A stretch of DNA of 64,000 nucleotides from Chitinophaga sp. CF418 (lineage in GTDB: Bacteria > Bacteroidota > Bacteroidia > Chitinophagales > Chitinophagaceae): assembly GCF_900142925.1 (NCBI RefSeq), contig NZ_FRCN01000004.1, positions 186,001-250,000 of the forward strand, written 5' to 3'. Shown one piece after another: positions 33,480 to 43,080 of this stretch. The position numbers and the translations under genes were made by a program. The stretch's first letter is position 1; every line of letters begins with the position of its first letter. The notes under the pieces were generated by a model, which was not told the origin of the DNA, did not search any database, and saw only the letters and a program-made list of their open reading frames with translations.

Positions 33480-34259
33480 TTACCAAACCATTTTTTCCTT
33501 ATCCAAAAAGGCTTTTATACCTCGCTGGCAATCAACATGTTCTCTTGTTTCCGCATTTAATCTGGCTGCCTGCTCCAACGCATTTTCCAGTGGCTGGTCA
33601 AAGACGTCTGTGATCAGCTTTTTGGTAACTTTCAGAGAGTTAGCGGAAGCGCCGGTACAGAGATCGTCCGCTACTTTGGCTACATGTTCAGCGATGCGGT
33701 CAGCTGATATCACTTCATTCAGCAAGCCATAATATGCTGCTTTTTCGGCGGTGATCAGTCTTCCCGTCAATAACAGGTCGCGGGCACGCCCCTCTCCTAT
33801 TTTTCTGACCAGGAATACGGCTACAAGGGCTGGAATGAAACCGATCTTCACTTCGGTATATCCCAGCTTAGCCTCCGGCACAGCATAACTCAAATCACAC
33901 AATGTGACCAGACCACAGCCGCCGGCAATGGCATGCCCTTCCACCTGGGCTATTACTATTTTCTCATGATAGTAGATCTGTTGCATCAACTGCATCAGTT
34001 CTTTTGAATCGGCAAGATTTTCGTCTCTTGTATTTAACTGGAGTTGTTGGAGGTATTCAAGGTCTGCCCCGGCGCAAAATGCATCACCGGCGCCTTTCAA
34101 TATGATCACCTTCACATCGGGATCACTTTCCGCCTGCTTGAAAGCAGCGCGTAGTTCGGCTACCATAGCGCCATTCAGCGCATTGCGTTTTTCCGGCCGG
34201 TGCAGCGTTATACTGGCTACACGGCTTTTAACATCATATAGGATATGTTCGAAAGCCAT
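33480..34259 (-). CDS. Enoyl-CoA hydratase/isomerase family protein
   Basis: This 259-residue crotonase-fold enzyme has RPEKRNALNGAMVAEL at the N-terminus, the first oxyanion-hole loop GAGDAFCAGADLEYLQ (about 60-75) and the second AIAGGCGLVTLCDLSYAV (about 105-122), with acidic residues at PEAKLGYTEVKIGFIPALVA. It would hydrate or isomerise enoyl-CoA or cleave a related thioester. The closest biochemical subgroup is not clear; similar sequences are annotated as methylglutaconyl-CoA hydratase or as generic hydratases. Confidence 0.88.
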   Translation of the reverse strand: MAFEHILYDVKSRVASITLHRPEKRNALNGAMVAELRAAFKQAESDPDVKVIILKGAGDAFCAGADLEYLQQLQLNTRDENLADSKELMQLMQQIYYHEKIVIAQVEGHAIAGGCGLVTLCDLSYAVPEAKLGYTEVKIGFIPALVAVFLVRKIGEGRARDLLLTGRLITAEKAAYYGLLNEVISADRIAEHVAKVADDLCTGASANSLKVTKKLITDVFDQPLENALEQAARLNAETREHVDCQRGIKAFLDKEKMVW

Positions 34260-34270
34260 TATTTATGGAT

Positions 34271-34336
34271 TGGCGATTTCAGATCGCAGAATGAATATAA
34301 CAAGAACTTGTTAAATTCTGTGATCTGAAATCGCCA
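34271..34336. repeat. 66-bp near-perfect palindrome between two genes
   Basis: The arms TGGCGATTTCAGATCGCAGA plus AT (34271-34292) and its partner (34315-34336) pair over 22 bp with a single G-U. The centre holds another short palindrome, AACAAG-AA-CTTGTT (34299-34312). It lies between the PafA-like gene stop and the enoyl-CoA hydratase start. The minus-strand tail is not U-rich, so it is not a typical terminator. Confidence 0.75.
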
Positions 34337-34355
34337 GCTTTCCGAAATGATGTTT

Positions 34356-36047
34356 TTATCGTGTTATTTCTTCGATTACATGTCCGACGTTACCGTTCGG
34401 CATCTGAATATGTAACAATGCCGCAATGGTAGGAGAGATATCTGTCATACCGATGGTGCGGTTGCTTTTACCGGGATTGATTCCCCATCCCATCCATACC
34501 AGTGGGATATGCGCATCGTAGGCATACCACAAACCATGCGTAGTGCCGGTTTTTCCACCGTCAATATATCCTGGCTGGAGCACTATCTGAATATCACCAC
34601 TACGTTTTCTGTTAAAACCGTTGGTCATCATTGTACGCATTGGTTCTGCCAGGGTAGTTGTCACTAACTCCTGCAATGGGAAAGCATTGCCGATGGCAGG
34701 ATCTTTCAATAACGTACTGATAATGAGATCACGCACATCTTTTGAAGATTTTCCTGCTTTTGCAATTGCTTCATGGTTCAGGTATAACTGGTAGTTGCTG
34801 GCGCCGGAAATAGCTTTATCAACACCTGTCTGTTCCTTTACCAGTTTATTCAGGTCGCTTACAGCTTTTCCTTCGCTCCAGACACCGCCAGGCAGTTTGT
34901 TTTCCTGCATAAAACCGGGAACGTGTGCAACACCGTGATCGGCAGTGATGAAGAACAGGTATTGTCCTTTACCAACAGCGGCATCCAGGTATTGGAAGAA
35001 AGTAGCCAGGTCTTTATCCAGGCGCAGGTAAGTATCTTCAATCTCGATCGAGTTAGGACCGAACTGGTGACCTACATAGTCAGTGGATGACAGGCTGATA
35101 GCCAGCATGTCAGTCACGTCTCCTTTTCCCAGCTGGTAAGCTTCCAATGCTTTCTTTGCAAATTCCAGCGTCATTGTGTTACCAAAGGGAGTGGAAGAGA
35201 TGGCCTTGAATGGTGTACCGGTTTCGCCGCCCAGTTCATATGGGAAAACGGGCGCTTTACCTGGTTTGAAAGTACCTTCATAGGGCTTATTGTCGGCAGT
35301 GCTCAACTGGTAAGTTTCGATAGGGTATAAAGTGCTCCATGGCTGGCTGAGATAACGTGCCGGCCATTTCATACTGTTAAAATCTGCGGCCCAGTCAGGC
35401 AGCTGATTCATATAATAAGTGCTGGTCACCCAGTTGCCGGTACCGCCATCATACCAATAGGCAGCTGTAGCGCTGTGACCTGCAGGGAGGATAGCGCCAC
35501 GGTCTTTGATAGCAACACCTACCACTTTGCTCTGGAAATTGGTGGCCAGGCGTAATTCATCGCCAATGGTGGTAACCTGCATATTACGGGGACTCATTTT
35601 GCCGGCATTGGAAGTGCTGCCAACTGTGTTTACAGTAGTATCTTCAGCGCAATACATGTCCCTGTTCAGGTCCCTGCTATACCAGTCGTTACCTACTATA
35701 CCGTGTATGGCGGGCACTGATCCGGTGTATACACAGGTATGGCCGCAGGCGGTAATGGTGGGAGTATAATTAATTAACGTATTTTCGCAGGAGAAGCCAT
35801 CTTTCAGTAACCGCTTAAAACCACCATCTGTATAGCGGTTTGCATAACGATAGAGATAGTCCCAACGCATCTGATCCACCACGATGCCAACCACCAGCTT
35901 GGGGCGGCTAACTTTTTTAGGTACGGCGGGTTTACTCCATGCAGTAACGTAACCAGGTTTGGGAGAGGTAGCTTTCTGAGCGTCAGCAGACTGTGTAACC
36001 AATAGGGCGGCCGTTATGCACACACACGACAAGAACTTACAATTCAT
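34356..36047 (-). CDS. PafA-like alkaline phosphatase / phosphodiesterase, exported
   Basis: This 563-residue metalloenzyme of the alkaline phosphatase superfamily has a signal peptide (about 1-24) and LVVGIVVDQMRWDYLYRY with the first metal Asp. The likely nucleophile is T99 in PTITACGH. Metal ligands appear in FFITADHGVAHVPGF, and the C-terminus has THGLWYAYDAHIPLVWMGWGI and TDISPTIAALLHI. PafA-type enzymes hydrolyse phosphate monoesters in the periplasm and need no phosphate regulation. The start is ATG at 36047; another ATG is at 36062. It is divergent from the alpha-oxoamine synthase gene. Confidence 0.9.
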   Translation of the reverse strand: MNCKFLSCVCITAALLVTQSADAQKATSPKPGYVTAWSKPAVPKKVSRPKLVVGIVVDQMRWDYLYRYANRYTDGGFKRLLKDGFSCENTLINYTPTITACGHTCVYTGSVPAIHGIVGNDWYSRDLNRDMYCAEDTTVNTVGSTSNAGKMSPRNMQVTTIGDELRLATNFQSKVVGVAIKDRGAILPAGHSATAAYWYDGGTGNWVTSTYYMNQLPDWAADFNSMKWPARYLSQPWSTLYPIETYQLSTADNKPYEGTFKPGKAPVFPYELGGETGTPFKAISSTPFGNTMTLEFAKKALEAYQLGKGDVTDMLAISLSSTDYVGHQFGPNSIEIEDTYLRLDKDLATFFQYLDAAVGKGQYLFFITADHGVAHVPGFMQENKLPGGVWSEGKAVSDLNKLVKEQTGVDKAISGASNYQLYLNHEAIAKAGKSSKDVRDLIISTLLKDPAIGNAFPLQELVTTTLAEPMRTMMTNGFNRKRSGDIQIVLQPGYIDGGKTGTTHGLWYAYDAHIPLVWMGWGINPGKSNRTIGMTDISPTIAALLHIQMPNGNVGHVIEEITR

Positions 36048-36081
36048 GATTTTTAAATACATTATTTATTATTCACATTTT

Positions 36082-36126
36082 CAAAGGTAACCCAAGTTTA
36101 CAAAAACTAATATTTTAATACCTTTG
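36082..36126. promoter_or_regulatory. Divergent promoter region
   Basis: On the plus strand TACCTTTG (36119-36126) lies 19 nt after TTTA, a near match to TTTG. On the minus strand another TACCTTTG lies at 36082-36089, 35 nt before the phosphatase ATG. The two elements face outward from a 104-bp spacer. Confidence 0.55.
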
Positions 36127-36166
36127 TGCGGGTTTTCAATGATCACTCTTAATTATTATTTAACAT

Positions 36167-37414
36167 ATGGATATTTTTGAGAAACTGCTTAAGCACATGG
36201 GCCCTATAGGCGAACACTCTGACAGAGCCCATGGCTACTTTGCTTTCCCCAAGCTGGAAGGTGAGATTGGTCCCCGCATGAAGTTCAGGGGTAATGAGAA
36301 AATTGTTTGGAGCCTGAATAACTACCTGGGCCTTGCCAACCATCCTGAGGTACGTGCTACTGATGCCAAAGCAGCGGCGGATTATGGTCTCGCCACCCCA
36401 ATGGGAGCCCGTATGATGAGTGGGAATACCAACTTCCACGAAAAGCTGGAAAAAGAATTATCCGAATTCATGGGTAAGGAAGATACTACGCTTCTTAACT
36501 ATGGTTACCAGGGGATTATGAGTGCGATCGATGCTATCTGTAGCCGTCGCGATGTGATCGTTTACGATGCTGAGTGCCATGCAAGCATCATTGATGGTCT
36601 GCGCCTGCACCAGGGACACCGTTATGTATTCAAACACAACGACATTGAAGACTGTGAAAAACAGTTGAAACGCGCGGAAGAGCTGATTAAAGCCAATGGC
36701 GGTACTGGTGGCATCCTGGTGGTAACTGAGGGTGTGTTTGGTATGGCTGGCGATCAGGGTAAACTGAAAGAAATTGCTGCGCTGAAAGAGAAATATGAGT
36801 TTCGTTTCTTGGTAGATGATGCACATGGATTTGGCACCATGGGTAAAACCGGCGCCGGTACAGGTGAAGAACAGGGCGTTCAGGACAAGATCGACCTGCT
36901 GTTCAATACCTTTGCAAAATCAGGTGCTTCCATCGGCGCTTTCATGAGCGGTGATAAAGCTATCATCAACTACCTGCGCTATAACATGCGTTCCCAGATC
37001 TTCGCAAAATCAATTCCATTGCCGCTGGTAATCGGACACCTGAAACGCGTTGAGCTGATGCGCAAAAACACAGACCTGAAGAACAAACTGTGGGAAAATG
37101 TGAACAAACTGCAGAAAGGTCTGCGTGACCGCGGTTTCAATATCGGCAGAACCAATTCACCTGTAACGCCAATCTACCTGCAGGGAGATATTCCGGAAGC
37201 AACTGCAATGTGTCTGGACCTGCGTGAGAACTACAATATCTTCTGTTCTATCGTGGTATATCCTGTTATCCCTAAAGGACAGATCATCTACCGTCTGATC
37301 CCGACAGCAGCCCATACCGACGAAGATATCGAGCTGACATTGAAAGCATTCAGCGAAACAAAAGAGAAACTGGATAAGAAAGTATATGAAGTAGCTGAAA
37401 TACCAATGGTATAA
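36167..37414 (+). CDS. Alpha-oxoamine synthase: serine palmitoyltransferase or cysteate fatty acyltransferase type
   Basis: This 415-residue PLP enzyme would condense a fatty acyl thioester with an amino acid, forming a 3-keto sphinganine or a capnine precursor. It has SLNNYLGLANHPEVR, GARMMSGNTNFHEKLE, H138 in DAECHAS, D217-H220 in VDDAHGFG and PLP lysine K251 in NTFAKSGASIGAF. The full length fits both serine palmitoyltransferase and the cysteate fatty acyltransferase of sulfonolipid synthesis. Which substrate is used cannot be told from the sequence. A ComA gene 6 kb away makes cysteate an attractive choice; that is inference. Confidence 0.88.
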   Translation: MDIFEKLLKHMGPIGEHSDRAHGYFAFPKLEGEIGPRMKFRGNEKIVWSLNNYLGLANHPEVRATDAKAAADYGLATPMGARMMSGNTNFHEKLEKELSEFMGKEDTTLLNYGYQGIMSAIDAICSRRDVIVYDAECHASIIDGLRLHQGHRYVFKHNDIEDCEKQLKRAEELIKANGGTGGILVVTEGVFGMAGDQGKLKEIAALKEKYEFRFLVDDAHGFGTMGKTGAGTGEEQGVQDKIDLLFNTFAKSGASIGAFMSGDKAIINYLRYNMRSQIFAKSIPLPLVIGHLKRVELMRKNTDLKNKLWENVNKLQKGLRDRGFNIGRTNSPVTPIYLQGDIPEATAMCLDLRENYNIFCSIVVYPVIPKGQIIYRLIPTAAHTDEDIELTLKAFSETKEKLDKKVYEVAEIPMV

Positions 37415-37439
37415 GGTACACATATCACTAGCGTATAAA

Positions 37440-37474
37440 AAAGGCCTGGATCACATGATCCGGGCTTTCTTTTT
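37440..37474 (+). terminator. Terminator after the alpha-oxoamine synthase
   Basis: AAAGGCCTGGATCA pairs with TGATCCGGGCTTT with small bulges, followed by CTTTTT. Confidence 0.8.
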
Positions 37475-37616
37475 ACCGGAAGAACTAATGAGATACGGAA
37501 ACAATAGTGAGTAACAGGTGATTAATTAATAAGATCAAAAGAAAATTTCACGGGCATGCCTATACTAACTGGCATAACTTTTGCGTTTATACTGGAACTG
37601 AGACAAAAAAGTAAAC

Positions 37617-37636
37617 CCCTCGTTTATACGAGGGGC
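37617..37636 (-). terminator. Orphan minus-strand terminator-like hairpin
   Basis: CCCCTCGT (37617-37624) pairs with ACGAGGGG (37629-37636) around TTAT. On the minus strand it is followed by TTTACTTTTTTG. No minus-strand gene lies between it and purL (38201), which has its own hairpin, so it may end a transcript of the repeat array. Confidence 0.5.
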
Positions 37637-37682
37637 TTCACAACAAATCGTTCTTTCTCACTAGGTGTAAGTTTCACTTAGC

Positions 37683-37935
37683 TTTCATTAGGACATGGTA
37701 GAACAATTGGTCTTCATAGAATTAGGAATCCTACGGATTCCTGGGATAAATAAACTGGTTTCATAGGTCTGGAGCCATTCGGTTCCAGGGATAATAATTG
37801 TTCTGATTTCTGGATTTCATAGGACCGGAATCCTTTTAATTCCGGGGATAAATATTGGCATTGGCTTTCATAGGACGGGAATCAATCTGATTCCACGGGA
37901 TAAATATTATTGGACTTGGTCCTTTTTATCGGACC
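37683..37935. repeat. Array of four to five structured repeats of about 50 bp
   Basis: Units start TTTCAT(AGG) at 37683 (degenerate), 37712, 37759, 37815 and 37866. Each then has a hairpin and ends GGGATAA(ATA). The hairpins differ but stay paired: AGGAATCC/GGATTCCT, TGGAGCC/GGTTCCA, CCGGAAT/ATTCCGG and GGAATCA/TGATTCC. The 785-bp interval 37415-38200 holds no gene. The last unit is followed by GGTCC-TTTTTATC-GGACC (about 37919-37935). Confidence 0.75.
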
Positions 37936-38134
37936 CGGTGTATTCGCATTTCTCTTTATCAAAAATAGTTTAAGCCGTGTGATATAAATTCACACAAAGA
38001 TGGGATTTTGTTAATGAGTTGTTAAAAGGAATTAAGCGTACAATAAACACCCTCCTTTTGTCAAACCCTTTATTGACGGGCATTCCCCAATTCCCCAATT
38101 GTTATAAGTGTATGATGAACAGCTATAAAATGTG

Positions 38135-38188
38135 AAGAGGTGTAACATAACACCCATGTGGGATATATGTTACACCTCTTACTTTTTT
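38135..38188. terminator. Terminator between the repeat array and purL
   Basis: AAGAGGTGTAACATA (38135-38149) pairs with TATGTTACACCTCTT (38166-38180), a perfect 15-bp stem. The plus side has ACTTTTTTAAG, a better tail than the minus side, so it may serve a plus-strand transcript as well as purL. Confidence 0.75.
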
Positions 38189-38200
38189 AAGTACCACTTA

Positions 38201-40456
38201 TTATTGTAAATGAGACTCTATAGCAATGTCATAAGGTTGTTTCCAGCTGGCAACTGTACCCCAATCTTCGTTATCAATTACAATTTGCTCTCCTTTCACC
38301 ACACCGATCTTTTCAACTTTCACAGAATGTTCAGTTGCATCGATCACGCTGTGTAAGATAGCGTCAAATTTCTCCTTGTCTTCCGGTCTGATAGTCACTA
38401 CCGCGCGACTCTGGGCTTCACCAAACAGGTAGGCATCCTTACGGAAGTTCTGGTTAGTATGTACATCAAAGCCTAATCCGGAAGACATCGCGCTTTCCAG
38501 CAGGGAGATGAAGAGACCACCTTCGCTTACGTCGTGCGCTGACTGTATGATGCCGGCTTTATTCAGTTTGGTGATAGTATGATGGAGACGCTGCTCTTCT
38601 TCCAGGTGGAAGTGAGGAGCAGGACTATGCTCAATGCCGATCAGTTTGTGCAGGTATTCAGAGCTGCTGATATCATTACGGCTGCGGCCCAGCAGGTAAA
38701 CCAGGTCACCTTCCTGTTTGAAGTTGAGGGTGATCCGCTGAGACATATCATCCAGTATACCCAGCATACCGATAGTTGGAGTAGGATACACCGGACCATC
38801 AGGTGACTGGTTATAGAAGCTCACGTTACCACCGGTAACGGGCGTATTGAATTTACGGCAGGCTTCACCCATTCCCTTGATCGCATGTACGAACTGATAG
38901 TACACTTCCGGATCATAAGGATTACCGAAGTTCAGACAGTTGGTGATAGCCACGGGCTCTCCACCGCTACATACGATATTACGTGCTGCTTCTGCTACAG
39001 CTATCTGGCCACCTACATGCGGATCTGCATATACGTAACGGCTGTTACAGTCTGTAGTCACTGCAAGGGCTTTTTTGGTACCTTTTACAGTAACGATAGC
39101 AGCATCACTTGGTGCGTTGGTGCTGGCATTTGCAGTACCTACCATGCTGTCATACTGGGTATAGATCCAGCGTTTGGAAGCAATGTTTGGCAGTTTTACC
39201 AGTCTTTCTGCAGCAAATCGGGGATGCAGGGTATCAGGTATTTTATGGATATCGAAAGATTTAACCTTCTCGAAGTACGCAGGCTCTGTATAAGCGCGGT
39301 GATATTGAGGAGCGCCACCGCCCAGTACCAGGCTTTCAGCAGGAACATCCGCTTCCAGGTGACCGTTCAGATAGAACTTCAGTTGCTTTTCAGTTGTGAC
39401 TTCACCGATCTGTACACAGTGCAGGTCCCATTTCTCAAATATTTTCAGGACTTCAGCTTCCTTGCCTTTGTGCAGCACGATCAGCATTCTTTCCTGGCTT
39501 TCGCTGAGCAGCATTTCCCAGGCTTTCATGTTTTCCTGTCGGGTAGGTACTTTATCCAGGTGAATAATCATACCATGTTCACCTTTTGCACTCATCTCTG
39601 CGGTAGAACAGGTGATACCGGCAGCACCCATATCCTGCATACCTACCAGAGCGCCTGTCGGGATGATCTCAAGACATGCTTCCAGCAGTTTCTTTTCCTG
39701 GAAAGGATCTCCTACCTGAACTGAAGGCAGGTCTTCCACGCTGTCTTCAGTAATGTTGGCACTTGCGAAAGATGCGCCCCCGATTCCGTCTTTACCCGTA
39801 GCAGAACCTACGATGAAAACAGGGTTACCGGCGCCATAGGAAGTAGCAGACACTGTCTGTCCTACTTTTACAACACCAACGCTCATTGCGTTCACCAATG
39901 GGTTAGTACCGTAACAATCTTCGAAATATGCTTCACCACCAACGGTAGGCACACCGAAACAGTTACCGTAATGACCGATACCGTGAACAATCCCTTTAAT
40001 AAGATGTTGTGTTTTTTTATCATTGATATTCCCGAAACGCAGAGAGTTCAGCGCTGCGATAGGACGTGCACCCATGGTGAAGATGTCACGGTGGATCCCG
40101 CCCACGCCGGTAGCCGCGCCCTGGAAAGGTTCAATAGCGGAAGGGTGGTTGTGAGATTCTATCTTGAACACACAGGCGTAACCATCGCCGATGTCCACCA
40201 GGCCGGCATTTTCTTCACCAGCCTTTACCAGCAAGCGTTCACCATCACGGGGCAGTGATTTCAACCAGACAATTGAGTTCTTGTAACTGCAATGTTCACT
40301 CCACATTACAGAGTACATACTTAATTCTGTGAAATTGGGCGTGCGGCCCAGGATGCCCTTTATACGCTCAAATTCGTCTGCTGTGAGACCAAGTTGTTCG
40401 GCAGTTTCAACAGTAGTTTGGGAAAACTTATCTGTAGTTTCTACGTTAGTTTGCAT
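38201..40456 (-). CDS. purL: Phosphoribosylformylglycinamidine synthase subunit PurL
   Basis: This 751-residue enzyme carries out the ATP-dependent amidation of FGAR in purine synthesis. It is the small PurL type, needing separate PurQ and PurS. It has [19 protein letters not shown], the ATP-binding [51 protein letters not shown] and the C-terminal [17 protein letters not shown]. The start is ATG at 40456; a longer frame to 40567 runs over the promoter. A promoter lies at 40498-40529. Confidence 0.95.
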   Translation of the reverse strand: MQTNVETTDKFSQTTVETAEQLGLTADEFERIKGILGRTPNFTELSMYSVMWSEHCSYKNSIVWLKSLPRDGERLLVKAGEENAGLVDIGDGYACVFKIESHNHPSAIEPFQGAATGVGGIHRDIFTMGARPIAALNSLRFGNINDKKTQHLIKGIVHGIGHYGNCFGVPTVGGEAYFEDCYGTNPLVNAMSVGVVKVGQTVSATSYGAGNPVFIVGSATGKDGIGGASFASANITEDSVEDLPSVQVGDPFQEKKLLEACLEIIPTGALVGMQDMGAAGITCSTAEMSAKGEHGMIIHLDKVPTRQENMKAWEMLLSESQERMLIVLHKGKEAEVLKIFEKWDLHCVQIGEVTTEKQLKFYLNGHLEADVPAESLVLGGGAPQYHRAYTEPAYFEKVKSFDIHKIPDTLHPRFAAERLVKLPNIASKRWIYTQYDSMVGTANASTNAPSDAAIVTVKGTKKALAVTTDCNSRYVYADPHVGGQIAVAEAARNIVCSGGEPVAITNCLNFGNPYDPEVYYQFVHAIKGMGEACRKFNTPVTGGNVSFYNQSPDGPVYPTPTIGMLGILDDMSQRITLNFKQEGDLVYLLGRSRNDISSSEYLHKLIGIEHSPAPHFHLEEEQRLHHTITKLNKAGIIQSAHDVSEGGLFISLLESAMSSGLGFDVHTNQNFRKDAYLFGEAQSRAVVTIRPEDKEKFDAILHSVIDATEHSVKVEKIGVVKGEQIVIDNEDWGTVASWKQPYDIAIESHLQ

Positions 40457-40497
40457 GTAACTGAATGTATAAGTACGATAGATAAAAAAAGAAGATG

Positions 40498-40529
40498 CAA
40501 ACCTACAGGTTTTTCCTGCAATTGACAAA
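40498..40529 (-). promoter_or_regulatory. purL promoter
   Basis: Minus-strand TTTG (40526-40529), a 20-nt spacer and TAGGTTTG (40498-40505) match the consensus. The start point would be about 35 nt before the purL ATG. The rest of the 363-bp gap to glnN is AT-rich, with no riboswitch pattern I can recognise. Confidence 0.65.
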
Positions 40530-40819
40530 GGATATCTGGCAATTACAGGCCCTGGCAGGTAAAACAATCGTTGCTACTTCCCCTATCATATTATATATTG
40601 TAATCCTCTGAATCATCAGACAGTGCAACATCTATGCAGTAATAACGAATTATATTATTTTAAATATATCAGTTTAGATAGGACTGACTATTCATTTTTT
40701 ATTCAAAAATTAAAAAATTTAACCTTTTTATCTACTAAATGTAATTTTTTAGTTAAAATCAACTTAATTCTTGCTTATGTTAGCGCAACAGCGTTCTTTT
40801 GTGTAAAATTATTTACAGC

Positions 40820-43018
40820 ATGCAATCGTTACGCTTCACCGCACTGGAAAACCTTTCTGGTGTTGATTTAAAAATCAGGCCTGAACAACTGAACGGTAAC
40901 AAGATCACCGAAGTGTTCGGCAGCAATGTATTCGCAGGAAAAGTAGTTCGCGAGAATCTGAGTGATGAGGCTTACAAAAGCTTAATGAACTCCATCAAAT
41001 CTGGCACTAAGATCGATCGTAAGATGTCCGAGCAGATCGCCTCTGGTCTGAAACAATGGGCAATGAAAAAAGGCGTTACCCACTATACCCACTGGTTCCA
41101 GCCTTTAACCGGCACTACAGCTGAAAAACATGATTCTTTCTTTACACTGAAAGGCGATGGCTCTGCCCTCGAAACCTTTGACGGCGACGCGCTGGTACAG
41201 CAGGAGCCTGATGCTTCCAGCTTCCCTAACGGCGGTCTGCGCGCTACTTTCGAAGCTCGTGGTTATACTGCATGGGACCCATCTTCTCCTCCTTTTATCC
41301 TGGAGCAGGGTCACGGTAAAACACTTTGCATTCCTACTATATTTGTTGCGTACACCGGTGAATCACTGGACTACAAGGCCCCGCTGCTGAAAGCTCTTTC
41401 TGCATTGGATAAAGCTGCAGTAGACGTATGTAACTACTTTGATAAAAATGTAACCAAAGTTACAGCTACTTTGGGATGGGAACAGGAATACTTCCTGGTA
41501 GACGAAAGTCTGGCTAACGCCCGTCCGGACCTGGTAATGTGTGGCCGTACTGTAGTTGGTCACGCTCCATCCAAAGGTCAGCAGCTGGAAGACCATTACT
41601 TCGGTTCAATTCCTGAGCGTGCATATTCTTTCATGCGCGATTTCGAAGAAGAGTCTTACAAACTGGGTATTCCTTTAAGAACCCGTCACAACGAGGTTGC
41701 ACCTTCTCAGTTCGAGTGTGCTCCTATATTTGAAGAAGTAAACATCGCAGTTGACCACAACTCCCTGCTGATGGACGTAATGACTAAAGTGGCAAAACGT
41801 CATAAGCTGAGAGTGTTACTGCATGAGAAACCATTTGCAGGCATCAACGGTTCAGGTAAACACAACAACTGGAGCATGGCTACAGATACCGGTGTGAACC
41901 TGCTGGCTCCGGGTAAAACGCCGAAGACCAACCTGATGTTCCTGACCTTCTTCGTTAACACGATCAAGGCCGTTCATGACTACGCAGACCTTCTGAGAGC
42001 TTCCATCGCTTCTCCAAGCAATGACTTCCGTCTGGGTGCCAACGAAGCGCCTCCGGCTATCATCTCTGTTTTCTCCGGTAAATACCTGTACGATGTACTG
42101 CAGGAAGTTAAGACCCGCGTGAGCAACAAGTTCGATGAGCAGGACGAAGCTATCCTGAAACTGGACCTGCACCGTCATATTCCTGAGCTGCTGCTGGATA
42201 ATACTGACCGTAACCGTACCTCACCTTTTGCCTTCACCGGTAATAAGTTTGAGTTCCGTGCCGTTGGTTCTTCCGCAAACTGCGCTTCCGCTATGACCGT
42301 GTTGAATACTATCGTAGCTAAAACACTGGCTAACTTCAAAATTGAAGTTGATGCCCTGATCGAAAAAGGCGAGAAAAAAGAGATTGCGATTATGCAAACT
42401 CTTCGGAAATATATTGTAGATTCGGAAAAAGTTTTGTTTGAAGGTGACGGTTACAGTGAAGAATGGGAAAAAGAAGCTGAAAAGAGAGGTCTTGCCAATG
42501 TAAAAACCACTCCTAAGGCACTGGATGCTTACGTTACTGAAAAAGCAGCAAAACTGTTCACTGAGGTAGGTGTTTATAACGAGAAAGAATTACATGCCCG
42601 TCATGAGATCCTGCTCGAAGATTATGTGAAGAAAGTTCAGATCGAAGCCCGTGTAATCGGAGATCTGGCTACCAACACGATCCTGCCTTCAGCGATTAAC
42701 TATCTGAATAGTCTGATTATCAATATTAACGGTCTGAAAGGCATAGGTCTCGGTGACAACGCTGTTAAAGCGCAAACCCAGATCGCCGCAAAAATAGCTG
42801 AACATATTAACGTCATCAGTGAGAATGTACAGGCTATGATTGAAGCGCGTAAAGTAGCTAATAAAGTTACTGACAGCCGCCAGAAAGCTATAGATTATTG
42901 TGATAAAATTAAGCCGTACTTTGATGTTATCCGTTACCACGCGGATAAACTGGAGTTCCTTGTAGATGACAAACAATGGGCACTGCCTAAGTACAGAGAG
43001 CTGCTTTTCTTGCGATAA
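40820..43018 (+). CDS. glnN: Glutamine synthetase type III (GSIII)
   Basis: This 732-residue enzyme makes glutamine from glutamate, ammonia and ATP. Its length and the motifs THWFQPLTG, FEARGYTAWDPSSPPFI, LGWEQEYFLVDE, RHNEVAPSQFECAPIFEE, KHNNWSM, NEAPPAIISVFSG and NRTSPFAFTGNKFEFRAVGSS define the GSIII type found in Bacteroidota, which forms double hexamer rings. The start is ATG at 40820. A weak promoter (TTG at 40771, TTCTTTTG at 40794) precedes it. A terminator follows at 43047. Confidence 0.96.
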   Translation: MQSLRFTALENLSGVDLKIRPEQLNGNKITEVFGSNVFAGKVVRENLSDEAYKSLMNSIKSGTKIDRKMSEQIASGLKQWAMKKGVTHYTHWFQPLTGTTAEKHDSFFTLKGDGSALETFDGDALVQQEPDASSFPNGGLRATFEARGYTAWDPSSPPFILEQGHGKTLCIPTIFVAYTGESLDYKAPLLKALSALDKAAVDVCNYFDKNVTKVTATLGWEQEYFLVDESLANARPDLVMCGRTVVGHAPSKGQQLEDHYFGSIPERAYSFMRDFEEESYKLGIPLRTRHNEVAPSQFECAPIFEEVNIAVDHNSLLMDVMTKVAKRHKLRVLLHEKPFAGINGSGKHNNWSMATDTGVNLLAPGKTPKTNLMFLTFFVNTIKAVHDYADLLRASIASPSNDFRLGANEAPPAIISVFSGKYLYDVLQEVKTRVSNKFDEQDEAILKLDLHRHIPELLLDNTDRNRTSPFAFTGNKFEFRAVGSSANCASAMTVLNTIVAKTLANFKIEVDALIEKGEKKEIAIMQTLRKYIVDSEKVLFEGDGYSEEWEKEAEKRGLANVKTTPKALDAYVTEKAAKLFTEVGVYNEKELHARHEILLEDYVKKVQIEARVIGDLATNTILPSAINYLNSLIININGLKGIGLGDNAVKAQTQIAAKIAEHINVISENVQAMIEARKVANKVTDSRQKAIDYCDKIKPYFDVIRYHADKLEFLVDDKQWALPKYRELLFLR

Positions 43019-43046
43019 AACCGTAAGATTGTTTTGGTGTATGATT

Positions 43047-43080
43047 AGCCCCGGGTATTTACCCGGGGCTTTGTGTTTTC
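43047..43080 (+). terminator. glnN terminator
   Basis: AGCCCCGGGT (43047-43056) pairs with ACCCGGGGCT (43061-43070), a 10-bp perfect stem, followed by TTGTGTTTT. Confidence 0.9.

Noticed and set aside
38885..39724. 279-codon plus-strand frame inside purL
   Set aside because: It has a cysteine/tyrosine-rich, patternless sequence and lies fully opposite conserved PurL motifs.
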